Shown piece after piece: positions 1 to 9,351 of a DNA stretch of 64,000 nucleotides. The translations under genes were made by a program, and so were the position numbers. How positions within the stretch are numbered: position 1 is the first letter of the stretch; each line of letters opens with the position of its first letter. Under the pieces are notes generated by a model that did no database searches, was not told the origin of the DNA, and was given only the letters and a program-made list of their open reading frames with translations. The stretch is from Microbacterium sp. MYb66. GTDB lineage: Bacteria; Actinomycetota; Actinomycetes; Actinomycetales; Microbacteriaceae. The DNA lies in contig NZ_PCOV01000004.1 in NCBI RefSeq assembly GCF_002979435.1, forward strand, positions 222,425-286,424, written 5' to 3'.

Positions 1-1763
1 ACGCCCGCGGCGCTCGCGCGGTAGAGCGCGTCGATGATCTCCTCGTCGACCATCGAGTTCACCTTGATGCGGATGTGCGCCGGCACGCCGGCCTCGGCGT
101 TCTTTCGTTCGGCGTCGATCTGGCGGATCAGGCCCTTGCGGAGGTGCAGCGGGGCGACGAGGAGACGCTTGAATTTCTTCTCGATGGCATAGCCGCTGAG
201 CTCGTTGAACAGGCGCGTCAGGTCCTTGCCCACCTGCGCATCGGCGGTGAACAGGCCGAAGTCCTCGTAGATGCGGCTGGTCTTCGGGTTGTAGTTGCCG
301 GTGCCGACGTGCGAGTAATGCTGGAGCTTGCCGTCTTCCTCGCGGATCACGAGGGCGAGCTTGCAGTGGGTCTTGAGCCCCACGAGTCCGTAGACCACGT
401 GCACACCGGCCTTCTCGAGCTTGCGCGCCCAGACGATGTTGTTCGCCTCGTCGAACCGTGCCTTGACCTCGACGAGCGCCAGCACCTGCTTGCCCGCCTC
501 GGCCGCGTCGATCAGCGCCTGCACGACCGGGCTGTCACCGGATGTGCGGTACAGGGTCTGCTTGATGGCGAGCACGTGCGGGTCGCGGGCGGCTTGCTCG
601 AGGAACGCCTGCACGCTGGTCGTGAACGACTCGTAGGGGTGGTGCACGAGCACATCCGACTTGCGGATCGCCTTGAAGATGTCGGCGCGTGCGCTCGAGC
701 CCGCGGGCTGGAAGGCCACCGCGGTGGTGGGTAGGTGCGGCGGGTAGCGCAGGTCCGGCCGATCGATGCGGGAGAGGTCGAAGAGCCCGCGCAGGTCGAG
801 CGGGCCGGGGAGGCGATAGACCTCCAGGTCGGTGATGTCGAGCTCGCGGACCAGCAGGTCCATCGTCACCTCGTCCATGTCGTCCGTGATCTCGAGGCGG
901 ATCGGCGGTCCGAATCGACGGCGCAGGAGTTCGGCCTCGAGCGCCTGGATGAGGTTCTCGCTCTCATCCTCCTCGATCTCCACGTCTTCGTTGCGGGTGA
1001 GGCGGAAGGCGTGGTGGTCGAGAACCTCCATGCCGGGGAACAGATCGCCGAGGTGATTGGCGATGAGCTCCTCCAGGCGGAGGAATCGCTTGATCTCGCC
1101 GCCACCCGGCACCTCGACGAAGCGGGGGAGCATGGGCGGCACCTTGAGACGCGCGAACTCCTGACGCCCCGTGCGGGCGTTCCGGATGCGGATCGCGAGG
1201 TTCAGAGACAACCCGGAGATGTACGGGAACGGATGCGCGGGGTCGACGGCGAGCGGCATCAGCACCGGGAAGACCTGCAGCTGGAAGTACTCGGAGAGGG
1301 ACGAGCGCTCGTCGTCGGTGAGCTCGGACCAGTCGGTGATCTCGATGCCGGATTCGGCGAGGGCCGGACGCACGAGCGAGGTCCAGGCCTCCGCGTGACG
1401 CAGCTGCAGCGCGTGGGCCTCGCGGGAGATGTCGGCGAGCGCGTCGACGGGCGAGCGGCCGATGTTGGTCGGCACGGCGAGCCCCGTCATGATCCGGCGT
1501 TTGAGACCGGCGACGCGCACCATGAAGAACTCGTCGAGGTTGCTCGCGAAGATCGCGAGGAAGTTGGCGCGTTCGAGTTCGGGCAACGACGGATCCTCGG
1601 CGAGCTCCAGCACGCGCTGGTTGAACGCGAGCCAGCTCAGCTCGCGGTCCAGGTAGCGGTGGTCGGGGAGCAGGGAGTCGGGCGACTCGATGGCGTCGAA
1701 GTCGTCGTCTTCGGCGTCACCGAGGCCGGCGTCGGCGAGTGCGGGATCGATCATGGGGTACAT
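1..1763 (-). CDS. ppk1: Polyphosphate kinase 1 (RNA-degrading-free PPK1 family), 3' end outside window
   Basis: Ppk1 reversibly transfers the terminal phosphate of ATP onto inorganic polyphosphate at the membrane or cytosol. About 587 residues are visible, against roughly 700 for the family; the C-terminal end lies before base 1. The N-terminal part contains the typical [16 protein letters not shown] and [14 protein letters not shown] blocks, and further on [17 protein letters not shown]. Near the cut end are [13 protein letters not shown] (with a conserved histidine of the phosphotransfer region) and [11 protein letters not shown] at 1763 and ATG at 1754 (three codons later) are both possible starts. 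It is convergent with nothing and sits just downstream of a GlnR-like gene on the same strand, across a 42-base gap. Identification is by family motifs; confidence is high. Confidence 0.95.
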   Translation of the reverse strand, partial: MYPMIDPALADAGLGDAEDDDFDAIESPDSLLPDHRYLDRELSWLAFNQRVLELAEDPSLPELERANFLAIFASNLDEFFMVRVAGLKRRIMTGLAVPTNIGRSPVDALADISREAHALQLRHAEAWTSLVRPALAESGIEITDWSELTDDERSSLSEYFQLQVFPVLMPLAVDPAHPFPYISGLSLNLAIRIRNARTGRQEFARLKVPPMLPRFVEVPGGGEIKRFLRLEELIANHLGDLFPGMEVLDHHAFRLTRNEDVEIEEDESENLIQALEAELLRRRFGPPIRLEITDDMDEVTMDLLVRELDITDLEVYRLPGPLDLRGLFDLSRIDRPDLRYPPHLPTTAVAFQPAGSSARADIFKAIRKSDVLVHHPYESFTTSVQAFLEQAARDPHVLAIKQTLYRTSGDSPVVQALIDAAEAGKQVLALVEVKARFDEANNIVWARKLEKAGVHVVYGLVGLKTHCKLALVIREEDGKLQHYSHVGTGNYNPKTSRIYEDFGLFTADAQVGKDLTRLFNELSGYAIEKKFKRLLVAPLHLRKGLIRQIDAERKNAEAGVPAHIRIKVNSMVDEEIIDALYRASAAG

Positions 1764-1805
1764 CTAAGCACCGCGAGGTGACGCGCGTGTGAACGGAGTC
1801 GGCGG

Positions 1806-2495
1806 TCAGTGGGCTCCGACGAGGCTCTCGTCCTCGTTCACGTTGAACCGGTAGCCGACGTTGCGCACCGTGCCGATGATCTGCTCCTGGTCGCCGAGCT
1901 TCGCCCGGAGCCGTCGCACGTGCACGTCGACCGTGCGGGTACCACCGAAGTAGTCGTAGCCCCAGACCTCGCTGAGCAGCTGCTCGCGCGTGAACACGCG
2001 CGAGGGGTGGGTGGCGAGGAAGTGCAGCAGTTGGAACTCCTTGTAGGTGAGGTCCAGGGGTCGGCCGCGCAGCTTCGCCGAGTACGACTGCTCGTCGATC
2101 GTGACGCCGGATGCCTGCACCCGGGCGGGCTCGGCGACCTCGTCGCGTCGGGCCAGCGCGAGGCGGAGCCGCGCGTCGATCTCGGCGGGGCCGGCGGTGA
2201 CGAGGAGGACGTCATCGATGCCCCACTCGCCGGACAGTGCGCTCATACCCCCCTCGGTGACGACGAGGAGCAGCGGCGCGTCCTGACCGGTCGCCCGCAG
2301 CAGACGGCACAGCGACTTCGCGCCGACGAGATCATGGCGACCGTCGACGATGACGACGTCGTAGTCGGGAGCGTTGATCAGCTGTGCCGGTTCCGCCGGA
2401 ATCTGGCGCGCACGATGGCTCAGCAGCTCAAGGGCGGGCAGCACCTGCTCCGAGAGCGAAGCGTTGGTCAGTACCAGCACCTGGGCCACGCGCAC
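1806..2495 (-). CDS. glnR: GlnR-like orphan OmpR-family transcriptional regulator
   Basis: The 229-residue protein has a receiver-like domain (about 1-110) and a winged-helix DNA-binding domain (about 130-220, with [16 protein letters not shown] and [15 protein letters not shown]). The receiver closely matches actinobacterial GlnR: an N-terminal VLVLTNAS strand without the usual acidic pair, VIVDGRHDL with Asp51 at the acceptor position, then [17 protein letters not shown] and WGIDDVLL. In GlnR the acceptor Asp is thought not to be phosphorylated, because the acidic pocket is missing, as here. GlnR controls nitrogen assimilation genes in Streptomyces and mycobacteria. No kinase gene is adjacent, which fits an orphan regulator. 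The nitrogen role here is inferred from homology. Confidence 0.82.
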   Translation of the reverse strand: MRVAQVLVLTNASLSEQVLPALELLSHRARQIPAEPAQLINAPDYDVVIVDGRHDLVGAKSLCRLLRATGQDAPLLLVVTEGGMSALSGEWGIDDVLLVTAGPAEIDARLRLALARRDEVAEPARVQASGVTIDEQSYSAKLRGRPLDLTYKEFQLLHFLATHPSRVFTREQLLSEVWGYDYFGGTRTVDVHVRRLRAKLGDQEQIIGTVRNVGYRFNVNEDESLVGAH

Positions 2496-2561
2496 TCCTC
2501 ACCGACGCGGATCGACGTCGTGCCGCCATGATACCGGGAGCTGATGCGCAACAATGGTGTC

Positions 2562-2852
2562 ATGACGGATCCAGCACTCGCACCGCGCAACGCGTTCGTC
2601 GGTGTGATCGGCGTGTGGGCCGCGGCTTTCGTCGCGACCGTCGCGATCGGCATCTTCGTGCCCGAGGAATGGCGCGTCCCGTGGCTGCTCGTCGGCTTCG
2701 GCGGCATCGTGCTGCTGTCGTTCGCGGTGCAGCTCTGGTACGGACGGACGCAGGGCTTCATCTTCCGGGTGGCGAGCAGTGTCACCGGCGCCCTGCTGCT
2801 GATGGGCCTCATCTCGATCGGGTTCGGCCTCGCTGCGCTGATCCCGTCCTGA
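2562..2852 (+). CDS. Small four-helix membrane protein, unknown function
   Basis: A 96-residue protein dominated by hydrophobic segments: about 10-32 (FVGVIGVWAAAFVATVAIGI), 38-58 (WLLVGFGGIVLLSFAVQLWY) and 68-95. A short soluble piece with YGRTQGF separates the second and third. An in-frame ATG lies six codons upstream at 2544, but the second ATG gives a more typical N-terminus (MTDPALAPRN). The gene is divergent from the GlnR-like gene, with about 66 bases between starts. It may be cotranscribed with the 37-codon membrane ORF and nitrobindin downstream. I do not recognise a characterised family. Confidence 0.72.
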   Translation: MTDPALAPRNAFVGVIGVWAAAFVATVAIGIFVPEEWRVPWLLVGFGGIVLLSFAVQLWYGRTQGFIFRVASSVTGALLLMGLISIGFGLAALIPS

Positions 2853-2880
2853 CGCGGTCACGAGCGGTAAGGTGGAGCAC

Positions 2881-2994
2881 ATGGACCTCATGGCGCTCGA
2901 AATCTTCTTCATCGGCCTGCTGGGCCTCGCGAGCCTGGCTATCGTGTTCGTCTCGGCAGTGGTGCTTCGCAACCTCTTCCGCGGCCAGCGCTGA
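2881..2994 (+). CDS. 37-residue single-pass membrane microprotein
   Basis: The ORF encodes MDLMALEIFFIGLLGLAS and continues as one hydrophobic helix (about residues 7-27), followed by a short basic tail, RNLFRGQR. The spacing is tight: it starts 28 bases after the preceding membrane protein and ends seven bases before the GTG of nitrobindin. A possible ribosome site, GGTAAGGTGGAG, lies just upstream of the ATG. The helix-plus-basic-tail composition and the embedding in an apparent operon argue for a real small gene. Function unknown. Confidence 0.6.
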   Translation: MDLMALEIFFIGLLGLASLAIVFVSAVVLRNLFRGQR

Positions 2995-3001
2995 CGCGAT
3001 C

Positions 3002-3604
3002 GTGCTCGAGCTGCCCACCGACCTCCCCGCCGACCTCGCGCCCTTCGCGTGGTTGATCGGCGTGTGGGAGGGGACCGGAGTCATCGACTACCCCGTGGGC
3101 GATGAGCGTCTGCAGGGCGAGTTCGCGCACCGGATCAGCTTCAGCCACGACGGCGGCCCGTTCCTCAACTACTCGGGAACCGCGACGTTCCTCACCGAAG
3201 ACGGTGCTCCGGCGACCGCGCTGCTCGCCGAGACCGGTTTCTGGCGGCTCGCACGCCCGGCGACCGAAGCGGATCCCGGTCCGGCCCTGCTTCCGCCGAC
3301 TGCCACCCCGGTGACCCGTACCGTCGACGACGTCGAGGAGCTGCGCGCGCCGAGCGGCGGATTCCCGATCGAGGTCTCGCTCGCACACGCCGACGGCGCG
3401 CTCGAGCTGTACATCGGCGAGATCAACGGCCCCCGCATCGACATCGGCTCCGATGCCGTCGTGCGCAGTGCCGGAGCGAAGGTGCACACGGCCTCGTCGC
3501 GCATGTACGGCCTCGTGGACCACCACCTGCTGTGGGCGTGGGACATCGCCGCCCTCGGCACGCCGCTGCGTTCCCACGCCTCGGCGCGGCTGGCCAAGGT
3601 CTGA
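3002..3604 (+). CDS. Nitrobindin / FABP-like heme-binding protein (peroxynitrite isomerase family)
   Basis: This 200-residue protein starts at GTG. It has the family signature G20-x-W22-x-G24-x-G26 near the N-terminus (LIGVWEGTG) and a beta-barrel pattern ending in the histidine-containing segment KVHTASSRMYGL. Family members bind ferric heme through a C-terminal histidine, bind nitric oxide and can isomerise peroxynitrite; the mycobacterial homologue is Rv2717c. The N-terminus (LPTDLPADLAPFAWLIGVW) is typical for actinobacteria. It sits between a membrane microprotein and ygfZ, with one base between its stop and the next ATG, so an operon is likely. A role in nitrosative stress is known for the family and inferred here. 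Confidence 0.85.
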   Translation: MLELPTDLPADLAPFAWLIGVWEGTGVIDYPVGDERLQGEFAHRISFSHDGGPFLNYSGTATFLTEDGAPATALLAETGFWRLARPATEADPGPALLPPTATPVTRTVDDVEELRAPSGGFPIEVSLAHADGALELYIGEINGPRIDIGSDAVVRSAGAKVHTASSRMYGLVDHHLLWAWDIAALGTPLRSHASARLAKV

Positions 3605-3605
3605 C

Positions 3606-4736
3606 ATGACCGGTTTCGGCCAGATCGACGGCGTCGTCTCCGACGGCGACCTGATCAGTCACTTCGGCGACGCCTTCCGGGAGCAGCGACGTCTCGCCGA
3701 CGGTGCGGCCCTCGCGCCTCTCGGTGACAGGACCGTGATCGAGGTCGCCGGCCCGGAACGATTGAGCTGGCTCGATTCGATCACCTCGCAGGCGGTCGGC
3801 CGTCTCGCCCCCGGCGAGAGCACGGAGCTCCTGGTGCTCGACCCGCAGGGTCGCGTCGAGCACGCGGCCGGCGTCCTCGACGACGGAGCATCCACCTGGC
3901 TCATCGCCGACTCCGGCGACGCCGAGGCGCTCGCCGGATGGCTGACGCGCATGAAGTTCCGCACGCAGGCCACGGTCGACGTCCGCTCCGACCTCGCTCT
4001 GGTCGGCTACATCGACGGGGGAGCGGTCGCATCGACGGCATCCGCAGCGGCGTACGCACCGCACGGCGTGCCTCTGGTCTGGGCGGACCCCTGGCAGCGG
4101 ATCAGCGCGGGAGGGCACCAATACGCCCAGGTCGCCGAGCATCCCGCCGCCGACTTCGCCTGGCGGGTCGCGCTCCTGACGACCGAGTCGGCGGATGCTC
4201 TCGCCGCGTCGCTCGATCACGACGCACTCGCCGGCCTCCTCGCCGCCGAAGCGCTGCGTGTCGCGGCCTGGCGCCCGCGCTGGACGACCGAGGTCGATGA
4301 ACGTTCCCTCCCGCACGAGTCGGACTGGATCCGCAGCGCGGTGCACCTGAGCAAGGGCTGCTACCGCGGGCAGGAGACGGTCGCCAAGGTGCACAACCTC
4401 GGGCACCCGCCTCGCCGCCTCGCCGCGCTCCACCTCGACGGCAGCGATGCGGTCCTCCCGGAGCCTGGAGCGCCGGTGTTCGTCGGCGACGACGAGGTGG
4501 GGCACCTCACCTCGGTGGCTCGCCATCACGAAGACGGTCCGATCGCGCTCGCGATCCTGTCCCGACGTGCTCCGATCGGCGACCTCGTCGTGCGTGCCGA
4601 CGGCATCGACATCGCCGCATCCCAGCAGGTGATCGTGCCGGCCGATGCCGGAGCCACGGCAGACGTCCCGCGCCTCACTCGGTTGTCGCGGCGTCCCTCC
4701 GCGCCGGATCCCCGCGACTCCGGCGCCGAAGTCTGA
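3606..4736 (+). CDS. ygfZ: Folate-binding YgfZ/GcvT-like protein
   Basis: The 376-residue protein has a GcvT-like fold: an N-terminal part with IEVAGPERLSWLDSITSQ (about 45-62) and the diagnostic YgfZ motif K-G-C-Y-x-G-Q-E at residues 250-257. YgfZ binds tetrahydrofolate and helps make or repair iron-sulfur clusters; the motif cysteine (Cys252 here) is required in the E. coli protein. ATG at 3606 follows the nitrobindin stop by one base, so the two are almost certainly cotranscribed. That pairing suggests a joint task in redox damage. The C-terminal 30 residues are basic and proline-rich and not part of the fold. Confidence 0.9.
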   Translation: MTGFGQIDGVVSDGDLISHFGDAFREQRRLADGAALAPLGDRTVIEVAGPERLSWLDSITSQAVGRLAPGESTELLVLDPQGRVEHAAGVLDDGASTWLIADSGDAEALAGWLTRMKFRTQATVDVRSDLALVGYIDGGAVASTASAAAYAPHGVPLVWADPWQRISAGGHQYAQVAEHPAADFAWRVALLTTESADALAASLDHDALAGLLAAEALRVAAWRPRWTTEVDERSLPHESDWIRSAVHLSKGCYRGQETVAKVHNLGHPPRRLAALHLDGSDAVLPEPGAPVFVGDDEVGHLTSVARHHEDGPIALAILSRRAPIGDLVVRADGIDIAASQQVIVPADAGATADVPRLTRLSRRPSAPDPRDSGAEV

Positions 4737-4738
4737 AC

Positions 4739-5566
4739 TCAGTCCGATCGCGGAGCGACGGCCTCCCAGGGCAGCGTGAGCTCGCCCAGGCGCCACCGCG
4801 AACGACCGCCGAGGATCGGCCAGCGCTGCTCTCGCAGCGCGGTCACCGCGGCCAGGAAGCGCTGCGTGGCTCCGAAGGTCGAAAGCGGCGCCGCCCTGTC
4901 CCATTCGCGGTCGAGATCGACGAGGAGCGCGTGGATCCTCTCACCGGGGACATTGCGGTGGATCAACGCCTTCGGCAGCCGCTCCGCGACGATGCTCGGG
5001 TGATCGAGGTCGGCGAGCCGGAGCGAGATCGTGAACCTCAGCGGGACGGCGTGCGCATCGACGTCGATCCAGCTCGAGACGCGGCCGATCTCGTCGCAGG
5101 TCCCCTCGAACAGCAAGCCGCCAGAGGCCAGCCGCGACGTCATCCGGCTCCACGCGTCCGGAACGTCCTGCTCGTCGTATTGCCGGAGTACGTTCATGGC
5201 GCGGATCACCGCGGCCTTCCGTCCGTCGGGAAGGGGGACCTCGAATCCGCCACGTGCGAAGGAGACCGGCAGATCGGGAGCGAAAGGCGTGCGTCCGGCG
5301 CGCACCTCGGCGAGCTGTGCGTCGGCGGTGGCGACACGGGCGGGATCGATCTCGAGGCCGCGGACCTCGACGTCGTCACGCACCCGCACGAGGCGCGTCG
5401 CCAGCTCGAACGCCGTCACGCCGCTGGCGCCGTAGCCGAGATCGACGACCAGGGGATCGGATGCCCGACGCAGGGCGTGGCTGGCTGCGATCCAGCGATC
5501 GTTTCGCCGCAGTCGGTTCGTCCCCGTGGTGCCGCGAGTCGGCCGGCCGAGGGGAGATGACGCCAT
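4739..5566 (-). CDS. Class I SAM-dependent methyltransferase-like protein
   Basis: A 275-residue protein with a Rossmann-type SAM-binding region: VVDLGYGASGVTAFELA (motif I, about residues 38-54), then VEVRGLEIDPARVATA, with an acidic end of beta-2. It later has AAVIRAMNVLRQY and GGLLFEGTCDE. It ends convergently, two bases from the ygfZ stop, and is divergent from gpmA with a 58-base gap. ATG at 5566 was chosen (MASSPLGRP) because an in-frame upstream extension has no homology-like sequence. The substrate cannot be told from sequence. I would call it a class I methyltransferase of unknown target. Confidence 0.75.
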   Translation of the reverse strand: MASSPLGRPTRGTTGTNRLRRNDRWIAASHALRRASDPLVVDLGYGASGVTAFELATRLVRVRDDVEVRGLEIDPARVATADAQLAEVRAGRTPFAPDLPVSFARGGFEVPLPDGRKAAVIRAMNVLRQYDEQDVPDAWSRMTSRLASGGLLFEGTCDEIGRVSSWIDVDAHAVPLRFTISLRLADLDHPSIVAERLPKALIHRNVPGERIHALLVDLDREWDRAAPLSTFGATQRFLAAVTALREQRWPILGGRSRWRLGELTLPWEAVAPRSD

Positions 5567-5624
5567 GTCTCCATCCTCCCAGCATCCGACTCGGGCATCG
5601 GCGCCGGATGGATAAACTGGCGGC

Positions 5625-6374
5625 ATGACTGCGACGCGCACCCTCATCCTGCTCCGCCACGGCCGGAGCGAATGGAACGAACTGAACCTGTTCACCGGTT
5701 GGGTGGACGTCCGCCTCAACGAGCAGGGCGAGAAGGAGGCACGCCGCGGCGGCGAGCTGCTCGCCGAGTCCGGCATCCTGCCCGACGTGCTGCACACCTC
5801 GCTGCTGAGCCGTGCGATCCAGACGGCGAACATCGCGCTCGACGCCGCCGACCGGCTCTGGATCCCGGTGACCCGCTCCTGGCGGCTCAACGAGCGCCAC
5901 TACGGTGCTCTCCAGGGCAAGGACAAGGCGCAGACGCTCGAGGAGTTCGGCCCCGAGCAGTTCCAGCTGTGGCGCCGTTCGTTCGACGTGCCGCCGCCCG
6001 TGCTGGACGACGACAGCGAGTTCAGCCAGGTGAACGACGTCCGTTACGCGGGTATCGATGGCGAGGTGCCGCGCACCGAGTCGCTCAAGCTCGTTATCGA
6101 CCGCCTGCTGCCCTACTGGGAGAACGCGATCGTGCCCGACCTCGAGGCGGGCAAGACGGTGCTCGTGACCGCACACGGCAACTCGCTCCGTGGTCTCGTG
6201 AAGCACCTCGAGGGCATCAGCGACGAGGACATCGCCGAGCTCAACATCCCGACCGGCATCCCTCTGATCTACGAGCTGGACGAGAACAACGTCCCGACCG
6301 GTCCCGGCCGCTACCTCGACCCCGAAGCCGCCGCCGCCGGTGCCGCCGCCGTCGCTGCGCAGGGCAAGAAGTAG
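5625..6374 (+). CDS. gpmA: 2,3-bisphosphoglycerate-dependent phosphoglycerate mutase
   Basis: GpmA interconverts 3- and 2-phosphoglycerate in glycolysis. The 249-residue protein has the histidine-phosphatase signature [10 protein letters not shown], with the phosphorylated His12. It also has [29 protein letters not shown] and the second catalytic histidine in [18 protein letters not shown]. The length is normal for the family. The C-terminus is an alanine-rich tail. The gene is followed directly by a strong bidirectional terminator and converges with phoU. In Mycobacterium the gpm gene also lies next to senX3-regX3, so the neighbourhood is conserved. Confidence 0.97.
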   Translation: MTATRTLILLRHGRSEWNELNLFTGWVDVRLNEQGEKEARRGGELLAESGILPDVLHTSLLSRAIQTANIALDAADRLWIPVTRSWRLNERHYGALQGKDKAQTLEEFGPEQFQLWRRSFDVPPPVLDDDSEFSQVNDVRYAGIDGEVPRTESLKLVIDRLLPYWENAIVPDLEAGKTVLVTAHGNSLRGLVKHLEGISDEDIAELNIPTGIPLIYELDENNVPTGPGRYLDPEAAAAGAAAVAAQGKK

Positions 6375-6390
6375 ACTCCTCCGCGCGAGC

Positions 6391-6428
6391 GACGAAGCCC
6401 CCGGTGCATTCGCACCGGGGGCTTCGTC
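6391..6428. terminator. Bidirectional terminator between gpmA and phoU
   Basis: A perfect 17-base inverted repeat (GACGAAGCCCCCGGTGC and its complement) surrounds a four-base loop ATTC. It sits between the converging gpmA and phoU stops. There is no long T-run on the plus strand, so termination relies on the very GC-rich stem, as is common in high-GC actinobacteria. Confidence 0.85.
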
Positions 6429-6444
6429 ATGGACCTCTGCGAGG

Positions 6445-7155
6445 TCAGGCGTGTCCGAGCTCCTGCTGCTCGAGTTCCTGCTGCTCGACCGCGAGGGGGA
6501 TGTCCTCCTCCTCGACGGCCCAGTCGCCGGTCGCGAGATAGACGACCTTCTTCGCGACGGCCACCGCGTGGTCGGCGAAGCGCTCGTGGTAGCGGCTGGC
6601 GAGCGTGGCGTCGACGGTCGCCGTGGCCTCGCCCTTCCAGTTGTCGCTGAGCACCTTCTCGAAGACCGTGGCGTGCAGCTCGTCGACGTCGTCGTCCGCA
6701 TTGCGGATCGCGTCGGCGAAGCGCAGGTCCTGGGTGCGCAGCAGCTCGGAGAGCGTGCGAGCGACCTCGACGTCGAGCTCGCCCATCTTCACGAACGTGC
6801 CCTTGAGGCCCTTCGGGATGGCGCGCTCGGGGAAGCGGAGGCGGGCGAGCTGGGCGATGTGCTCGGACATGTCGCCCATGCGCTCGAGCGAAGCGCTCAC
6901 GCGCAGTGCCGTGACGACGATGCGCAGGTCGCGAGCGACGGGCTGCTGGCGGGCGAGGATCTCGATGGCCTGCTCGTCGAGCGCGACTGCCAGCTCGTCG
7001 ATCTTGGCGTCATCGGCGATGACCTCCTCGGCCAGGGCGACGTCGCTGGTCGCGAAGGCGCGGGTCGCCTTGTCGATCGAGACGGTGACGAGGTCCGCGA
7101 TCTCGACGAGGCGGGACTGCAGGTCCTCGAGGGACTGGTGGAAGACTTCGCGCAT
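6445..7155 (-). CDS. phoU: Phosphate uptake regulator PhoU
   Basis: PhoU links the Pst transporter to the SenX3/PhoR kinase and represses the Pho regulon when phosphate is plentiful. The 236-residue protein has two related three-helix bundles with the characteristic SLERMGDMSEHIAQLARL segment in the first and ASRYHERFADHAVAVAKKVVYLATG in the second. MREVFHQSL at 7155 is the standard family start; an in-frame TTG four codons upstream is unlikely. It is divergent from senX3-regX3, sharing a roughly 220-base control region that contains GTTCG and GTTAACC-like elements reminiscent of Pho boxes (weak, by eye). Confidence 0.95.
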   Translation of the reverse strand: MREVFHQSLEDLQSRLVEIADLVTVSIDKATRAFATSDVALAEEVIADDAKIDELAVALDEQAIEILARQQPVARDLRIVVTALRVSASLERMGDMSEHIAQLARLRFPERAIPKGLKGTFVKMGELDVEVARTLSELLRTQDLRFADAIRNADDDVDELHATVFEKVLSDNWKGEATATVDATLASRYHERFADHAVAVAKKVVYLATGDWAVEEEDIPLAVEQQELEQQELGHA

Positions 7156-7373
7156 GTTGGGGCGCAACCTTTCATTCGGATCTCGGCTGGGTCAGCACGA
7201 GACGGCGGGTCGTCCGCACGAGAGAGCAGGTCTGCGCTCCCGCACAGGCCCGAAGCGATTGTCTGCCTCGAAGGTTAACGAACGGTGCCCAGCACGTGAA
7301 TAGTACTTCTCGCCTTGCCGTCAGGGCGCGGAAACCCGCCGATGTCGCGGTGAACGCACTCTACGCTTAGGTC

Positions 7374-8597
7374 ATGACCTTGCCGCAGCTCGCGCTGTCT
7401 TCCCTCGCCATCGGGGTGGTGATCGGCGTCGGCCTCTCCCTTCTCGTGGTGTGGGCGTACCGTGCGAGGGCGAGGGTGCAGGAGGAGACGTCGCTGGCGA
7501 TCCCCACCGGCATCACCGATGTGCTGCGCAGCATGGATGACGCCGCGGCCATCGTCGACACGTCCGGTCTGGTGCTCGCCGCATCGCAGGCGGCCAGTCG
7601 CTTCGGCATCGAGGTCGGCGCGACGCTCGACAACCCGGAGCTTCGCCATCTGGTGCGCGGCGTCCGAGCATCCGGGGGCTCGGTCACGGAATCGATGCGC
7701 ATCACCCGCGGCGGACTCAGCCTCGACCCGCGCCTGGTGTCGGCGCGGGCGAGCGTGATCGGGGCACGCCTGGTGCTGCTGATCATCCGTGACGTCACCG
7801 AGCAGGAGCGCCTGGACCAGATGCGCCGTGACTTCGTGGCGAACACCAGCCACGAGCTGAAGACCCCGGTGGGGGCCGTGAGTCTCCTCGCGGAAGCGAT
7901 CGAATCCGCGGCCGACGATCCCGCTCAGGTCCGGATCTTCGCGGCGCGCATCTCGGCGGAAGCCGGCCGGCTCGGCCAGCTCACCGGACGCATCATGAGC
8001 CTCTCCCGGCTCCAGGCCGAGGACGGGCTGACCGAGGTCGCCCCGCTCGCGATCGACGAGGTCATCGCCTCCTCCATCGAAGCCCACGTCGTGCAGGCCG
8101 ATTCGGCCGGAGTCGAACTCGCCCGCGGAGGTGACCGCGGAGTCTGGGTGCGCGGCGATGCGCAGATCCTGATCGAAGCGGTCGGCAATCTCATCGCCAA
8201 CGCCATCGTGTACTCGCCTCGTGGCTCTCGCGTCGGAGTCGGCGTGCGCGCGGAGGGGGGAGTGGTCGAGATCGCGGTCTCCGATCAGGGCATCGGCATC
8301 GCCGAACCCGATCGGGAGCGAATCTTCGAGCGCTTCTACCGCGCCGATGAGGCGCGCTCGCGGCGGACCGGGGGCACCGGCCTCGGGCTGTCCATCGTCA
8401 AACACGCCACCCAGCGGCACGGCGGCGAAGTGCGGCTGTGGTCCCGCCCCGGTCGCGGCTCGACATTCACCATCCGACTTCCGCGTATCGACGCCCCCGA
8501 CAACATCGATGCGGACAAGAAGAGCAAGAAGAAGCGCGCGCGCAAGGCGGCCAAGGCCGCGGCATCCGCCCGCGTCCGAAACGGAGAGAGAGCATGA
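7374..8597 (+). CDS. senX3: Sensor histidine kinase SenX3 (phosphate two-component system)
   Basis: This 407-residue kinase has one N-terminal membrane helix (about 8-28), a PAS-like region (about 45-140), a HisKA domain with His160 in NTSHELKTP, and an HATPase domain with NLIANAIVYS, DQGIGI, IFERFYR and GTGLGLSI. Most SenX3 proteins have two membrane segments, but the second is weak here. After the ATPase domain come about 30 residues rich in Lys, Arg and Ala (KKSKKKRARKAAKAAASAR), an unusual basic tail. The stop overlaps the regX3 start by four bases. Position beside phoU and gpmA supports the SenX3 assignment. Confidence 0.93.
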   Translation: MTLPQLALSSLAIGVVIGVGLSLLVVWAYRARARVQEETSLAIPTGITDVLRSMDDAAAIVDTSGLVLAASQAASRFGIEVGATLDNPELRHLVRGVRASGGSVTESMRITRGGLSLDPRLVSARASVIGARLVLLIIRDVTEQERLDQMRRDFVANTSHELKTPVGAVSLLAEAIESAADDPAQVRIFAARISAEAGRLGQLTGRIMSLSRLQAEDGLTEVAPLAIDEVIASSIEAHVVQADSAGVELARGGDRGVWVRGDAQILIEAVGNLIANAIVYSPRGSRVGVGVRAEGGVVEIAVSDQGIGIAEPDRERIFERFYRADEARSRRTGGTGLGLSIVKHATQRHGGEVRLWSRPGRGSTFTIRLPRIDAPDNIDADKKSKKKRARKAAKAAASARVRNGERA

Positions 8598-9277
8598 CCC
8601 GTATCCTTCTCGTCGAAGACGAACCCGACCTCGCCGATCCACTCGCCTACCTGTTGCGCCGCGAGGGCTACGAGGTGGAGATCGCGGAGGACGGTCCCGG
8701 TGCGCTCACGGCGTTCCGGGAGCGCGGCGCCGACATCGTGCTGCTCGACCTGATGCTTCCGGGGATGCCGGGAACCGAGGTGTGTCGCCAGATCCGGTCG
8801 ACGTCGGCGGTGCCGATCATCATGCTCACCGCCAAGGACTCCGAGGTGGACATCGTCGTGGGTCTCGAACTCGGTGCCGACGACTACATCACGAAGCCGT
8901 ACTCGTCGCGGGAGCTGCTGGCACGGATGCGTGCCGTACTGCGCCGAGTCGTGCAGGCGGAGAACGAACTGGACGAGCGCGTGCTCGACGGAGGGCGGGT
9001 CTCCCTCGACATCGACCGGCACACGGTCTCCGTGGCCGGCGCTCAGATCAACATGCCGCTGAAGGAGTTCGAACTGCTCGAGGTACTGATGCGCAACTCC
9101 GGGCGTGTGCTCACCCGGGGCCAGCTCATCGACCGGGTGTGGGGGAGCGACTACTTCGGCGACACCAAGACCCTCGACGTGCACATCAAGCGCATCCGCT
9201 CCCGCATCGAGGAGAACCCGAGCGAGCCCGTGATGCTCGTCACCGTGCGTGGTCTGGGCTACCGCTTCGAAGGCTGA
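8594..9277 (+). CDS. regX3: Response regulator RegX3 (phosphate response)
   Basis: A 227-residue OmpR/PhoB-family regulator. The receiver domain has acidic residues in VEDEPD, phosphoacceptor Asp52 in VLLDLMLPGM, and conserved ITKPYSSRELLAR. The winged-helix domain contains LKEFELLEVLMRN, WGSDYFGDTKTLDVHIKRIRS and VRGLGYRFEG. The ATG overlaps the senX3 TGA, so the two are translationally coupled. In mycobacteria RegX3 activates phosphate-scavenging genes under starvation. A terminator follows at 9295. Confidence 0.95.
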   Translation: MTRILLVEDEPDLADPLAYLLRREGYEVEIAEDGPGALTAFRERGADIVLLDLMLPGMPGTEVCRQIRSTSAVPIIMLTAKDSEVDIVVGLELGADDYITKPYSSRELLARMRAVLRRVVQAENELDERVLDGGRVSLDIDRHTVSVAGAQINMPLKEFELLEVLMRNSGRVLTRGQLIDRVWGSDYFGDTKTLDVHIKRIRSRIEENPSEPVMLVTVRGLGYRFEG

Positions 9278-9294
9278 GGCGCCGCCGGAACACG

Positions 9295-9330
9295 GAAGAG
9301 GCCGACACCCCACGGGGTGCCGGCCTCTTC
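9295..9330 (+). terminator. Terminator after regX3
   Basis: A hairpin of about 16 base pairs with one mismatch (GAAGAGGCCGACACCC pairing with GGGTGCCGGCCTCTTC) follows the regX3 stop by 17 bases. It also lies downstream of the converging lipoprotein gene and so probably works in both directions. Confidence 0.8.
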
Positions 9331-9351
9331 TCTCGCTGGTTCCGCGAGTGG

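Noticed and set aside
1..1781. Plus-strand frames across ppk1 with Glu/Val-rich products
   Set aside because: The minus strand reads as polyphosphate kinase motif by motif; the plus frames are shadows.
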